Positions 11,502 through 19,789 of a stretch of 64,000 nucleotides of DNA are shown one piece after another. Within the stretch, counting starts at the first letter, position 1; every line of letters begins with the position of its first letter. The DNA comes from AWTP1-13 sp050248715 (GTDB taxonomy: Bacteria; Pseudomonadota; Alphaproteobacteria; Rhizobiales; Hyphomicrobiaceae): NCBI GenBank assembly GCA_050248715.1, contig JBFWRV010000009.1:66701-130700 (forward strand), written 5' to 3'. A program made the translations under genes and the position numbers. The notes beneath the pieces are model-generated. The model saw only the letters and a program-made list of their open reading frames with translations. It did not search any database and had not been told where the DNA came from.

Positions 11502-12821
11502 ATGGCAATCGAAATTGTCGTGCCTGCGCTCGGAGAATCCGTGACCGAGGCGACCGTTGGGCAGTGGTTCAAGAAGCCGGGCGACGCGGTCAACGCCGAC
11601 GAGCCCGTCCTCGAGCTCGAGACTGACAAGGTGACACTGGAGGTACCGGCGCCGGCCTCAGGTGTCCTGGCGGACATCAAGGTGCCGCAGGGGACGACAG
11701 TGGCCGTGGGCTCGGTGCTCGGATCCATCCGCGAGGGCGCCGCGGCAGGTCCGAGCGCGAGCAAGCCGAAGACCACCCCACCGCTGGCTGCCACACGGCT
11801 TGCAGAGGCGCCGGCCGCTCCCGCGGCGCCGCGGACCTCTCCCGGCGCCAACGGCGACATGCCGCCTGCCCCCGCCGCGCGCAAGCTCATGGAGGAGAAG
11901 GGCATCTCGGCCACCGATGTGCAGGGCTCGGGGCGGCGCGGGCAGATTCTCAAATCGGACGTGATCGCGGCGGCCGCCAAGCCCGCTTCGACGTCCGCCC
12001 CGCCACCGGACGCGGCCCCGGCGCAGGCCCGGGCCGATGCAGCGGCATTCGCGCCGCTCGCCAGCAGCTCAGCTCCCGTGCCCGCCGCGCAGATGCGGGC
12101 GCCCTCGATCGCCAACGATGCCGCACGCGAAGAGCGGGTGCGCATGACGCGGCTGCGCCAGACCATCGCCCGCCGCCTCAAGGAGGCGCAGAACACGGCG
12201 GCCATGCTCACCACGTTCAACGACGTGGACATGAGTGCCATCATGAAGCTCAGGAACGAATACAAGGACCTGTTCGAGAAGCGCCACGGCGTGAAGCTGG
12301 GCTTCATGGGCTTCTTCGTGAAGGCCTGCATCCAGGCCCTGAAGGAAGTCCCGGCCGTCAACGCCGAGATCGACGGCAGCGACATCATCTACAAGAACTA
12401 CTACCACATCGGCGTCGCCGTCGGCACGGACAAGGGCCTTGTGGTGCCGGTGGTGCGCGAGGCCGACCGCATGTCGCTCGCCGAGATCGAGCAGTCGATT
12501 GCCGACTTCGGCAAGCGGGCACGCATCGGCAAGCTCACCATCGAGGAGATGCAGGGCGGCACGTTCTCGATCTCCAACGGCGGTGTCTACGGCTCGCTGC
12601 TCTCCACGCCGATCCTCAATGCGCCACAGTCGGGCATCCTCGGCATGCACCGCATCGAGGAGCGGGCCGTCATCCGCGACGGGCAGATCGTGGCGCGGCC
12701 GATGATGAACCTGGCACTCAGCTACGACCATCGCATCGTCGACGGCAAGGATGCCGTGACCTTCCTGGTGCGGATCAAGGAATGCCTGGAAGATCCGCGC
12801 CGGTTTCTGCTGGATCTGTGA
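11502..12821 (+). CDS. sucB: Dihydrolipoyllysine succinyltransferase, E2 of 2-oxoglutarate dehydrogenase
   Basis: A 439-residue E2 core subunit. Residues 1-80 form the lipoyl domain, with the lipoylated lysine K43 in ETDKVTLEV. An Ala/Pro-rich linker follows. The E3/E1-binding domain lies near residues 115-155 (RKLMEEKGISATDV). The acyltransferase domain fills the rest and ends with the catalytic SYDHRIVDGKD motif. It moves the succinyl group from E1 to CoA. The ATG at 11502 is preceded by GGTGGAA; an in-frame GTG nine bases upstream is a weaker start. In many alphaproteobacteria lpd (E3) comes next, but here an unrelated gene follows, so E3 must be encoded elsewhere. Confidence 0.97.
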   Translation: MAIEIVVPALGESVTEATVGQWFKKPGDAVNADEPVLELETDKVTLEVPAPASGVLADIKVPQGTTVAVGSVLGSIREGAAAGPSASKPKTTPPLAATRLAEAPAAPAAPRTSPGANGDMPPAPAARKLMEEKGISATDVQGSGRRGQILKSDVIAAAAKPASTSAPPPDAAPAQARADAAAFAPLASSSAPVPAAQMRAPSIANDAAREERVRMTRLRQTIARRLKEAQNTAAMLTTFNDVDMSAIMKLRNEYKDLFEKRHGVKLGFMGFFVKACIQALKEVPAVNAEIDGSDIIYKNYYHIGVAVGTDKGLVVPVVREADRMSLAEIEQSIADFGKRARIGKLTIEEMQGGTFSISNGGVYGSLLSTPILNAPQSGILGMHRIEERAVIRDGQIVARPMMNLALSYDHRIVDGKDAVTFLVRIKECLEDPRRFLLDL

Positions 12822-13076
12822 GCCGCCGTCCGCGGACCTCAAGTGGGCTGATCGTCCACTGGATCGGCGCTTGGGCCGTTGCTGGCTCAATCCCCCGCGT
12901 GCAACCTCTCGCATTGTGCTCGTGGTGAGCCTTTGAGAGCCGGATTTTTGCGCGTTGCATGCGCCTCGACATTCACCGCGCATTCATATGATTGGGCAAA
13001 CTCTCAGTTCCCGTCCTGTCGCGGGTGCTGGGACATGGGGCGGTTGTGTGAACGGCCATTCGAGGGAGTGAGCCTC

Positions 13077-14771
13077 GTGACCAGCTCAGCACGCTTCAGT
13101 CGTCGTCGACTGTTCAATCTCGGCCTCGGCGCAACGGCCGGGCTGACGAGCTTCGCTGCCGGGGCGCAAGAGCGCAGACCCGGCCTTTTCGATCCTCCGG
13201 ACCTTCCCAAGCGCGAACGGCGGACGATGAACCTGGGCGCCTACGGCGAGGCCACGCGCGGTCTCGACCTCGCTCGGCGTCACAATCCGGTCCTGTTCTG
13301 GAACGAGGCCAGCCTGCAGCTCGTCGCACTCGACCACAGCATCGATGCCAAGGACGCGCGCGCTCCCGGCCCCTGCGCCAGCGCGCGTGCGCTTGGCCTG
13401 GCGCATATCGTGATGGCGGATGCGGTCGCCGCGGCCTATCCGGTGGATTTCGCGGGCCTCTATGTTCGCGATCATCGCGCACCGATCAGGGACTACCCGG
13501 ACGTGTTCGTCGGCGGCGCGGTGGCATGGATCCTGGAGTTCATCTTCGGCACGCCTGCGCACTCACAATTCATCGGCTCGCAGCGACTTCGCTTCCTCGA
13601 TGCCTACGAGCCGGCCGCTCTTCCCTCCTGGGAAGCCGGCCTCGCGTTCGCCCGCAACGAAGCCTTCACGTCGCGCTGGGACTGGACCGCGATCCGACGG
13701 GCCGCGCTGGCGACACCCACACCCTATGTGCCGCGTCCGCGAGGGCACACCGTCGATCCTTTCAATGCCGACCAGGGGTTCTACGGCGTGCACTGGTCGC
13801 AAATCCCGCCCCTCGATCCACGCTTTGGAGACGTCGCGGGCTACGGACCCGGAGATCCTCCCGGCGAGAGCGACAGGGAGTACCTGCGCGACCTCGAGGA
13901 GGTGCGTCAGCTTGGCGCTTACCGGGGCGAGCAGCCAACGGATGCGCAGGTCCGCTCCGGTCTCTTCTGGGCTTACGACGGCGCCCGGCTGATCGGCACG
14001 CCGCCGCGCCTCTACAATCAGATCGTGCGCCAGATCGCCGAGGACGACGCGATGTCGGTACCGGAGATGGCGCGCCTGCTGGCGCTCTGCAACCTGGCGA
14101 TGGCCGACGGCGGCATCGTCTGCTGGGAGGCAAAATATCGCTATGGCGTCTGGCGCCCGGTGGTCGCGATTCGCCATTCGTTGCGGCATCCGCACAACGA
14201 ATGGTTCCCTCTGGGGTCGCCGCGCACCAACCCCACGCAGTTCGCGCTGGGTAGGGACACACAGGGTCGCGCCACGGCCCAAAACTTTCTGGGCGCCAGC
14301 GAGAGCCAGCTGCCGGAGCCCGCAAGCCGCACGCTCACCTACAAGCTCGCAGCTTTCACCCCCAACTTCCCTGCCTATCCCTCGGGCCATGCCGCCTTGG
14401 GAAGCGCCTGCTTCACCATGCTGCGGAAGGTGCGCGCCGAGCGCGAGCGCACACACGCCAACCCTGACCGGCTCAATCCCGCTATCGATTTCGTCTCGGA
14501 TGAGCTCAACGGTGTCTCGATCGACAATTTCACCAACCGGCCACGGCCGTACGTGCCGTTGAGCTACGATAGCATCGGCCAGATGATCGAGGACAACAAC
14601 AGGAGCCGCGTACACCTCGGCGTGCACTGGAACTTCGATTGCGCGCGCGGAGCGGAATCAGGCGCGAGGGTGGCCGAGCGGATTTATGCTGATGCCTATC
14701 AGCGCCGTGCGGACTTCCTGCCCGGGTCCGACACGCGCCCGCGCCGGTTCCGCTCCGGCTCCAGCCGGTGA
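13077..14771 (+). CDS. Tat-exported vanadium haloperoxidase/PAP2-fold protein
   Basis: A 564-residue protein whose C-terminal part carries the acid phosphatase/haloperoxidase signature. This comprises PSGHA with catalytic H438 and RVHLGVHWNFD with H517 as the vanadate- or phosphate-coordinating histidine. The N-terminus reads SRRRLFNLGLGATAGLTSF and then AGAQE, a twin-arginine signal, so a folded and possibly cofactor-loaded protein is exported to the periplasm. I chose the GTG at 13077 because GAGGGAG sits about 8 bases upstream and the Tat signal is then right at the N-terminus; ATG 13035 is the alternative. The activity could be halide oxidation or phosphatase. The sequence does not separate them. 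Confidence 0.75.
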   Translation: MTSSARFSRRRLFNLGLGATAGLTSFAAGAQERRPGLFDPPDLPKRERRTMNLGAYGEATRGLDLARRHNPVLFWNEASLQLVALDHSIDAKDARAPGPCASARALGLAHIVMADAVAAAYPVDFAGLYVRDHRAPIRDYPDVFVGGAVAWILEFIFGTPAHSQFIGSQRLRFLDAYEPAALPSWEAGLAFARNEAFTSRWDWTAIRRAALATPTPYVPRPRGHTVDPFNADQGFYGVHWSQIPPLDPRFGDVAGYGPGDPPGESDREYLRDLEEVRQLGAYRGEQPTDAQVRSGLFWAYDGARLIGTPPRLYNQIVRQIAEDDAMSVPEMARLLALCNLAMADGGIVCWEAKYRYGVWRPVVAIRHSLRHPHNEWFPLGSPRTNPTQFALGRDTQGRATAQNFLGASESQLPEPASRTLTYKLAAFTPNFPAYPSGHAALGSACFTMLRKVRAERERTHANPDRLNPAIDFVSDELNGVSIDNFTNRPRPYVPLSYDSIGQMIEDNNRSRVHLGVHWNFDCARGAESGARVAERIYADAYQRRADFLPGSDTRPRRFRSGSSR

Positions 14772-15118
14772 CAACCGCACCCTCGATCGGCGTAGTCGAA
14801 AGCGGCCACGCCCGATCGCACGCACTGCGCTTCGCACCCGCCGAGCCCGACGTGCGTTGACGGGCGCCATTCTTGCCACCGCTACTGCCGGCCGGCGCCA
14901 TACCGGTCCCTGCCGGGAACACGAATTACCCGCGACCGCCGCATGCCCAGGGGTGACGCGGGAACCAGCCGTCGTGCCTCGCGTTGCGTTTCTCGCGACT
15001 GAGCGCAAAATCCGCTTTGGCCTGCGATTTGCGCCTCTACAGTCGTAGCCTACAGCGAAGCGCCGGCGGGTTTGCCCGCCAAAGCCCCACTTCCCCCACT
15101 CTCCGGGAGGTTTCTGCG
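14772..15118 (+). other. Intergenic region with a compact hairpin ahead of the Na/Pi transporter gene
   Basis: A 347-bp gap with no convincing coding sequence. The only structure I see is a short hairpin at 15065-15080, GGCGGG and CCCGCC around a TTTG loop. It lies about 40 bases before the next start codon. It could be a terminator remnant or a 5'-UTR stem. The Shine-Dalgarno GGGAGG of the next gene lies at the right end. Confidence 0.5.
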
Positions 15119-16816
15119 ATGCCGGCAACCCTTATTCTGCTCCACCTGGCAGGGTACGTGGCACTGCTGCTGTGGGGTATGCACATGGTGCACAGCGGCA
15201 TTGTGCGCGCCTTTGGCGGCGCGCTGAGGCAGGTCCTGGCGACCGGCCTGAAGAGCCGGTGGAAGGCCTTCCTGGCCGGCATGGGCATCACGGCCCTGCT
15301 CCAGAGCAGCACCGCAACCGCACTGATGTCCACGAGCTTCATCGCGGCGGGCTTCATGACGCTGGTGCCCGCTCTGGCCGTGACGCTGGGCGCCAATGTC
15401 GGCACGACGCTGATCGTGCAGGTGTTGACGTTCAACGTTGCCGCCGTAGCCCCCGTCTTCGTGCTGGCCGGGGTCATTGCGTTCAACAGGGGCGGCAAGA
15501 CGCGCACGCGCGACCTTGGCCGCGTCGGGATCGGCATAGGCCTGGTCTTGCTGGCGCTGCATCTCATCATCGCCACCATGGAGCCGGTCGAGAAGGCGCA
15601 GGCGCTGCGCGAGCTGTTCGCCCTGCTCGCGGGCGACCCCGTGATCGACGTCGCCATCGCAGCGCTGCTGACGTGGGCCGCTTATTCGAGTGTGGCCGTG
15701 GTCCTCCTGATCATGACGCTGGCGGCCCAGCAAATCGTGTCGCCGGCGGCTGCCCTGGCACTGGTGCTGGGCGCCAATCTCGGCAATGTCATTCCGCAAT
15801 ACCTGGCCGCCGGAGCCAACGTGGAGGCAAGGCGGCTCGCCCTCGGCAACCTCATCGTGCGCGGAACCGGTTGCCTCATCGCCATCCCCCTGCTGCCCTG
15901 GATGACGCAAGCCGTGGGCGCGCTCGAGGCCAGCCCGGCACGTCAGGTCGCCGACTTCCACACGCTCTTCAATCTTGCCCTGGCGCTGATATTCATCGGC
16001 CTTCTCGACCCGCTGGCGCGCCTGTGCACGCGGCTCATGCCCTCGGCACCCGCAGGCGACGACCCCGGCAGGCCCCGGTACATCAACGCCGCGGTGCTCG
16101 GCACGCCCAACCTCGCGCTGGCGGACGCGGCGCGCGAAGTGCTGCGCATGGTGGACATCATCCAGTCCATGCTGCGGATGTTCCTTGAGGCGATCCAGAA
16201 GGACGACCGCAAGCTCCTGGGCCGGCTCGCGGCGCTCGACGACACGGTCGACCGGCTGCACAACACCGTGAAGCTGCATCTGACCGCCATCAGCCGCCAG
16301 GAGGGGCTGAGCGAGGCCGACGCCAAGCGCTGCTCCGACATCCTGGCCTTCACCATCAATCTCGAGCACATCGGTGACATCCTGGACAAGAGCCTGCGCG
16401 AGATCGCCGCCAGGAAGATCAAGCAGCGGCTGCGCTTCTCCGAGGAGGGACTGCAAGAGATCGCCCAGATGCACCAGCGCCTGCTCGACAACCTGCACCT
16501 GGCGACCAGCGTGTTCATGCTCGGCGACAACCAATCCGCCCGCGCGCTGCTGGCCGAGAAGGATCGCATGCGCGACCTGGAGCAGCAGGCCACCGACAAT
16601 CACCTGCGGCGGCTGCGCGAGGGTCGGGCCCAGAGCATCGAGACCAGCTCGTTGCACATCGACATCGCCCGCGACCTGAAGCGCATCGCCGCCCATATCG
16701 CCTCGGTCGCCTACCCAATCCTGGAGCAGAGCGGCTCGCTCCGGCGCACGCGCCTGCGGGAGGAGAGCGAGATCGCGGACGCGTCACCCGAGGGCAGTGC
16801 TGGCAGACCACACTGA
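15119..16816 (+). CDS. Na+/phosphate cotransporter family protein with PhoU-like tail
   Basis: A 565-residue inner-membrane protein of the NptA/PhoU-tailed Na/Pi cotransporter family. The membrane half contains the two inverted repeats: LLQSSTATAL with GANVGTT, and YSSVAVV with GANLGN. After about residue 345 it is soluble and helical, with two PhoU-like three-helix repeats (RMVDIIQSMLRMFLEA; LEHIGDILDKSL). Members take up phosphate with sodium or control phosphate balance. The second repeat has YSS where the family usually has QSS. The ATG at 15119 is supported by GGGAGG 8 bases upstream and places the first helix at the N-terminus. It is a stand-alone gene. Confidence 0.88.
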   Translation: MPATLILLHLAGYVALLLWGMHMVHSGIVRAFGGALRQVLATGLKSRWKAFLAGMGITALLQSSTATALMSTSFIAAGFMTLVPALAVTLGANVGTTLIVQVLTFNVAAVAPVFVLAGVIAFNRGGKTRTRDLGRVGIGIGLVLLALHLIIATMEPVEKAQALRELFALLAGDPVIDVAIAALLTWAAYSSVAVVLLIMTLAAQQIVSPAAALALVLGANLGNVIPQYLAAGANVEARRLALGNLIVRGTGCLIAIPLLPWMTQAVGALEASPARQVADFHTLFNLALALIFIGLLDPLARLCTRLMPSAPAGDDPGRPRYINAAVLGTPNLALADAAREVLRMVDIIQSMLRMFLEAIQKDDRKLLGRLAALDDTVDRLHNTVKLHLTAISRQEGLSEADAKRCSDILAFTINLEHIGDILDKSLREIAARKIKQRLRFSEEGLQEIAQMHQRLLDNLHLATSVFMLGDNQSARALLAEKDRMRDLEQQATDNHLRRLREGRAQSIETSSLHIDIARDLKRIAAHIASVAYPILEQSGSLRRTRLREESEIADASPEGSAGRPH

Positions 16817-16898
16817 CTGCACGAGTCGCAGCGGTGCCGAACTCTCGTCATCTTTTGCGGGTTGCTGTGCACTGGGAAAATTTGGGGGATGAGGGACG

Positions 16899-17285
16899 AT
16901 GCAGGGGAAGCTTGCGCTCGCGTTGGGGATGGTGTTGAGCGCGCAGGCGGCCTGGGCCGCTGATCCCATGCAGCGCATGTTGGCCAAGCTCAGTCCCGAG
17001 GAGCGCTCGCATCAGGCCTGTATCCTGCGCGGGCTGGACACGGTGCGGCGCGACGCCCGGTTGCGCAAGGCGGACCGCATGAAGACGTCGATCTTCAGCC
17101 GGGCTGTCCTCGAAGGCACCCATCTGACCGCCAAGGGTGGGGCCGTGCGGGACGGGAAGCGCTGGTTCGCCATCAGCTTCAGCTGCGAGCTGACTGCCGA
17201 CCTGATGAAGGCGACCTCGTTCTCGTTCACCGTCGGCAACGAGGTGCCCAAGGACTCCTGGGATCGCCTGGGGCTGTGGCAGTAG
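16899..17285 (+). CDS. DUF930 family exported protein
   Basis: A 128-residue protein with a signal peptide ending around AQAAWA-AD. The mature part starts with MLAKLSPEERSHQACI, then carries KADRMK, a glycine-containing GGAVRDGKRWFAISFSCELT block, and VPKDSWDRLGL. This pattern fits the DUF930 family of alphaproteobacteria. The two cysteines in the mature part (HQACI and SFSCE) are spaced to form a disulfide. Function is unknown; location is probably periplasmic. It stands alone between the phosphate transporter gene and a convergent peptidase gene. Confidence 0.7.
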   Translation: MQGKLALALGMVLSAQAAWAADPMQRMLAKLSPEERSHQACILRGLDTVRRDARLRKADRMKTSIFSRAVLEGTHLTAKGGAVRDGKRWFAISFSCELTADLMKATSFSFTVGNEVPKDSWDRLGLWQ

Positions 17286-17349
17286 CGCGCCGCGGCCGCC
17301 AATGATCGCGCCAGAGGCGGCGACCCCTGCGTAAGAAGCGCACAAGCGC

Positions 17350-18522
17350 CTACGCGGCGGGCGGGAGCCTCAGGATCGCCAGTGCCATGGCCTGGGCGCG
17401 CGGAACGACGCTGTCGACTTCCAAATATTCCTCAGGCGTGTGCGCGCTGCCGCCGACCGGGCCAACTCCGCACAGCGTCGGGCAGCCCACCGCAGCCGTG
17501 AAGCCGGAATCCGCACATCCGCCGGTGAACTCGCCGGCGACCTTGAGGCCGGCATCGGCGGCAGCCGCCTGGTAGCAGCTGAACAACTCCTCGGCCTGCG
17601 GCGTTTGTGTCACGGGCAGGAACTCACCCTTGATTTCCAGCCGCGCGGTGGTGCCTGGAACCGCCGGGCTGTCGATGATCTCCTGCAGCGCTGCAAGCAT
17701 GGCGCTGCGCTGCTCGGGCTTGACGTAGCGCAGGTCGATCTGCCCCTCAGCAGACGGCGCCGTGGTGTTGACGGACTGCCCGCCCTTGACGAGGCCCACG
17801 TTCACGGTGATGCCGCGCGGCTGGTCGGTGAGCTTGTGCATGGCGACGATCTTGTGCGCCATCTCGCCGATGGCGCTGATGCCCTTGTCGAAGTTGCCGC
17901 CCGAGTGCGCGGCCTTGCCCGTGATTTCGAAGGCCAGGAACACGCCGCCCTTGCGGGCCGTGACGACGTTGCCGCTGGGACGGCCGGGCTCGGAGTTCAG
18001 CACGCAGCGTGCCTCGCGGCCCACGCGCTCGATGATGGGGCGCGAGGAAGGGGAGGCGATTTCCTCGTCGCTGGTGATGAGGCCGGCCAGCGGCGCCGGC
18101 GCGCCTCCGAAACGCTTGAACGCCGCGAGCACGAAGGCGTTCATGACGAGACCGGCCTTCATGTCGCAAACGCCGGGCCCGTAAGCGCGGCTGCCCTCGA
18201 TGCGGAACGGCCGCCGGCCTGCCTCGCCCTTGGGAAACACCGTGTCGCGATGCCCCATGAGCACGATCGGCCGCTCGTTCGTGGGCCTGTCGTCCAGGCG
18301 TATATGGATGGCGTTGCCGAACGTCTCATGCGGCTGGACGGTCGCGAGAAGACCCTGCTCCTCGAAGAAGCGCACGAAGCGCTTGCCAACCGCATCGACG
18401 CCGGCCTTGTCATAGCTGCCGCTGTCCATGTTCACGACCTCGGTCAGCAGTGCCAGCATCGCCTCCTTCTGCGAGGCCAGCCAGTCCGTGATCTTGCTTT
18501 CCTGCGGCGTCAACTTGGTCAT
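17350..18522 (-). CDS. M20-family metallopeptidase (glutamate carboxypeptidase-like)
   Basis: A 390-residue zinc peptidase of the M20/CPG2 type. Visible zinc and catalytic segments are GHRDTVFP (H and D), GVCDMKAG (bridging Asp), TSDEEIASP (general-base Glu and zinc Glu), and the C-terminal GGSAHTPEEY (zinc His). Family members cleave C-terminal glutamate from N-acyl or peptidyl substrates; related branches are acetylornithine or dipeptide hydrolases. No signal peptide is evident, so it is probably cytoplasmic. The ATG at 18522 has AAGG 6 bases upstream; a GTG five codons earlier is too close to its GAGGA. It follows the TPP-decarboxylase pair by 120 bp on the same strand and may be co-transcribed. 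Confidence 0.85.
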   Translation of the reverse strand: MTKLTPQESKITDWLASQKEAMLALLTEVVNMDSGSYDKAGVDAVGKRFVRFFEEQGLLATVQPHETFGNAIHIRLDDRPTNERPIVLMGHRDTVFPKGEAGRRPFRIEGSRAYGPGVCDMKAGLVMNAFVLAAFKRFGGAPAPLAGLITSDEEIASPSSRPIIERVGREARCVLNSEPGRPSGNVVTARKGGVFLAFEITGKAAHSGGNFDKGISAIGEMAHKIVAMHKLTDQPRGITVNVGLVKGGQSVNTTAPSAEGQIDLRYVKPEQRSAMLAALQEIIDSPAVPGTTARLEIKGEFLPVTQTPQAEELFSCYQAAAADAGLKVAGEFTGGCADSGFTAAVGCPTLCGVGPVGGSAHTPEEYLEVDSVVPRAQAMALAILRLPPAA

Positions 18523-18642
18523 GGCGACCTTTTGCACTCCTCATCGTCGAGCTTGCCAACGTCATTTCCGGCGCAGGCCGAGACCCATGCGACGTGTCGC
18601 AATGGCTCATCGAAGCGTCTGGCAACCGGCCTTCGTTTCACA

Positions 18643-19239
18643 TCAATCCTCTGCAATGCTGGCGCGGAAGCGCTGCGCGATGACGGCGCCGTCCTTCTCC
18701 GGCAAGGCCCAGGGATCCTCGGTGATGGCGATCTTGGCGACGGCGAGCACAGGGCCCTCCGCCTTGAACAGGAATTGGGCCAGCTCGGGCACCGCGCCCT
18801 GCTCGGTCACGAGCATGGTATCGCGGAAGCCTACGGCCTTGGCGACGGCGGCGATGTCGGTGCGGCCGGAGGTGAGCCCCCGCTGGCGGCCGGTCTCGGC
18901 GAAGCGCTCGTTGTCGAGAACCAGCACGGCGAAATTGGCGGGCGCCTGGTCGCCGACGACCGCGAGCGCGCCGATCCCCATCAACATCTCGCCGTCGCCG
19001 GTCAGAGCCAGCACGCGGCGTGAGGGCCGCGCCAGAGCAATCCCGAGCGCCGTCGGCACGGCGAGCCCCATGCCGCCCCAGGAGTAGAGATAGTCCGGGC
19101 TGTCACCGGACGCGAAGCAGTCCCAGGTGGGGCTGCCGAGGCCGCACACGACGAGCGAGCCGTCCCGACGCTTCAGGAGGTCGGCAACAAATGGCCGGCG
19201 CTCGATCTTGTTCGACTTGGAACTCATCTGCGCACTCAT
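18643..19239 (-). CDS. TPP-dependent decarboxylase, C-terminal (TPP-binding) subunit, ComE/phosphonopyruvate decarboxylase-like
   Basis: A 198-residue protein containing the thiamine-diphosphate/Mg motif GDGEMLMGIG, with its conserved asparagine in LVLDNERF. The upstream segment YSWGGMGLAVPTALGIAL is typical of 2-oxoacid decarboxylase large-subunit C-domains. It makes up half of an enzyme; the PYR half is encoded by the preceding gene. The start codon overlaps the stop of that gene as ATGA, so translation is coupled. The closest named families are sulfopyruvate decarboxylase (ComE) and phosphonopyruvate decarboxylase. No coenzyme M or phosphonate genes lie nearby, so the substrate remains open. 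Confidence 0.75.
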   Translation of the reverse strand: MSAQMSSKSNKIERRPFVADLLKRRDGSLVVCGLGSPTWDCFASGDSPDYLYSWGGMGLAVPTALGIALARPSRRVLALTGDGEMLMGIGALAVVGDQAPANFAVLVLDNERFAETGRQRGLTSGRTDIAAVAKAVGFRDTMLVTEQGAVPELAQFLFKAEGPVLAVAKIAITEDPWALPEKDGAVIAQRFRASIAED

Positions 19240-19763
19240 TTCTGGCCGAAACCCTTGGCGCCGATCACGCGCTGGCTCACCAGCACGGCCGCGCTCAGCC
19301 AGCCGTTGAAGGCGAGGTCGGCCGCCGCCTCGAAGGTCTCGCCGACCTCCTCCGCCTTGTCGACGGGGAAGCACTTCACGCCGACCGCCTCGAGCGCGGG
19401 CTTCACGGCCTGCCCCATCGGCACCTGCCAGGGATTGAACTCGCCCCACTGCCCGCGCATCGTCACCAGCATAAGACACGGTGCGCGATAGGCTGTCGGC
19501 AGCCCGAGCGCGTTGATGCAGTTGCCGACGCCCGAGGACTGCATGGCGATCATGGCCCGCTGCCCGCCGAGCCAGGCGCCCGTGGCAACGCCCATGCCTT
19601 CCTGCTCGGACGTGAGGGTGACGAGGCGGATGGCCGCATCGGCCTCGATGCGGCCGAGCAACGGGGTCAGGCCGCCATCGGGCACCGTGCAGACAATACT
19701 GATCTTCCGCGCCTGCATGGCGCGAAATACATCGCCGGACCAGTCATACGGTGTGCTCGACAC
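19236..19763 (-). CDS. TPP-dependent decarboxylase, N-terminal (PYR) subunit, ComD-like
   Basis: A 175-residue PYR-domain protein. The segment TSEQEGMGVATGAWLGG carries the glutamate that activates the thiamine ring, followed by MQSSGVGNCINAL and a conserved RGQWGEFNPWQVPMG stretch of the sulfopyruvate/phosphonopyruvate decarboxylase group. It would pair with the downstream TPP-binding subunit, overlapping by 4 bp. It starts at GTG, with GAGGAAGAG at good spacing upstream. It sits only 26 bp after the HsdR-N gene, so these probably share a transcript. The split into two short subunits resembles archaeal ComD/ComE, but similar split pairs of unknown substrate are common in bacteria. Confidence 0.72.
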   Translation of the reverse strand: MSSTPYDWSGDVFRAMQARKISIVCTVPDGGLTPLLGRIEADAAIRLVTLTSEQEGMGVATGAWLGGQRAMIAMQSSGVGNCINALGLPTAYRAPCLMLVTMRGQWGEFNPWQVPMGQAVKPALEAVGVKCFPVDKAEEVGETFEAAADLAFNGWLSAAVLVSQRVIGAKGFGQK

Positions 19764-19789
19764 GCAATACTCTTCCTCGACCGACCGAG

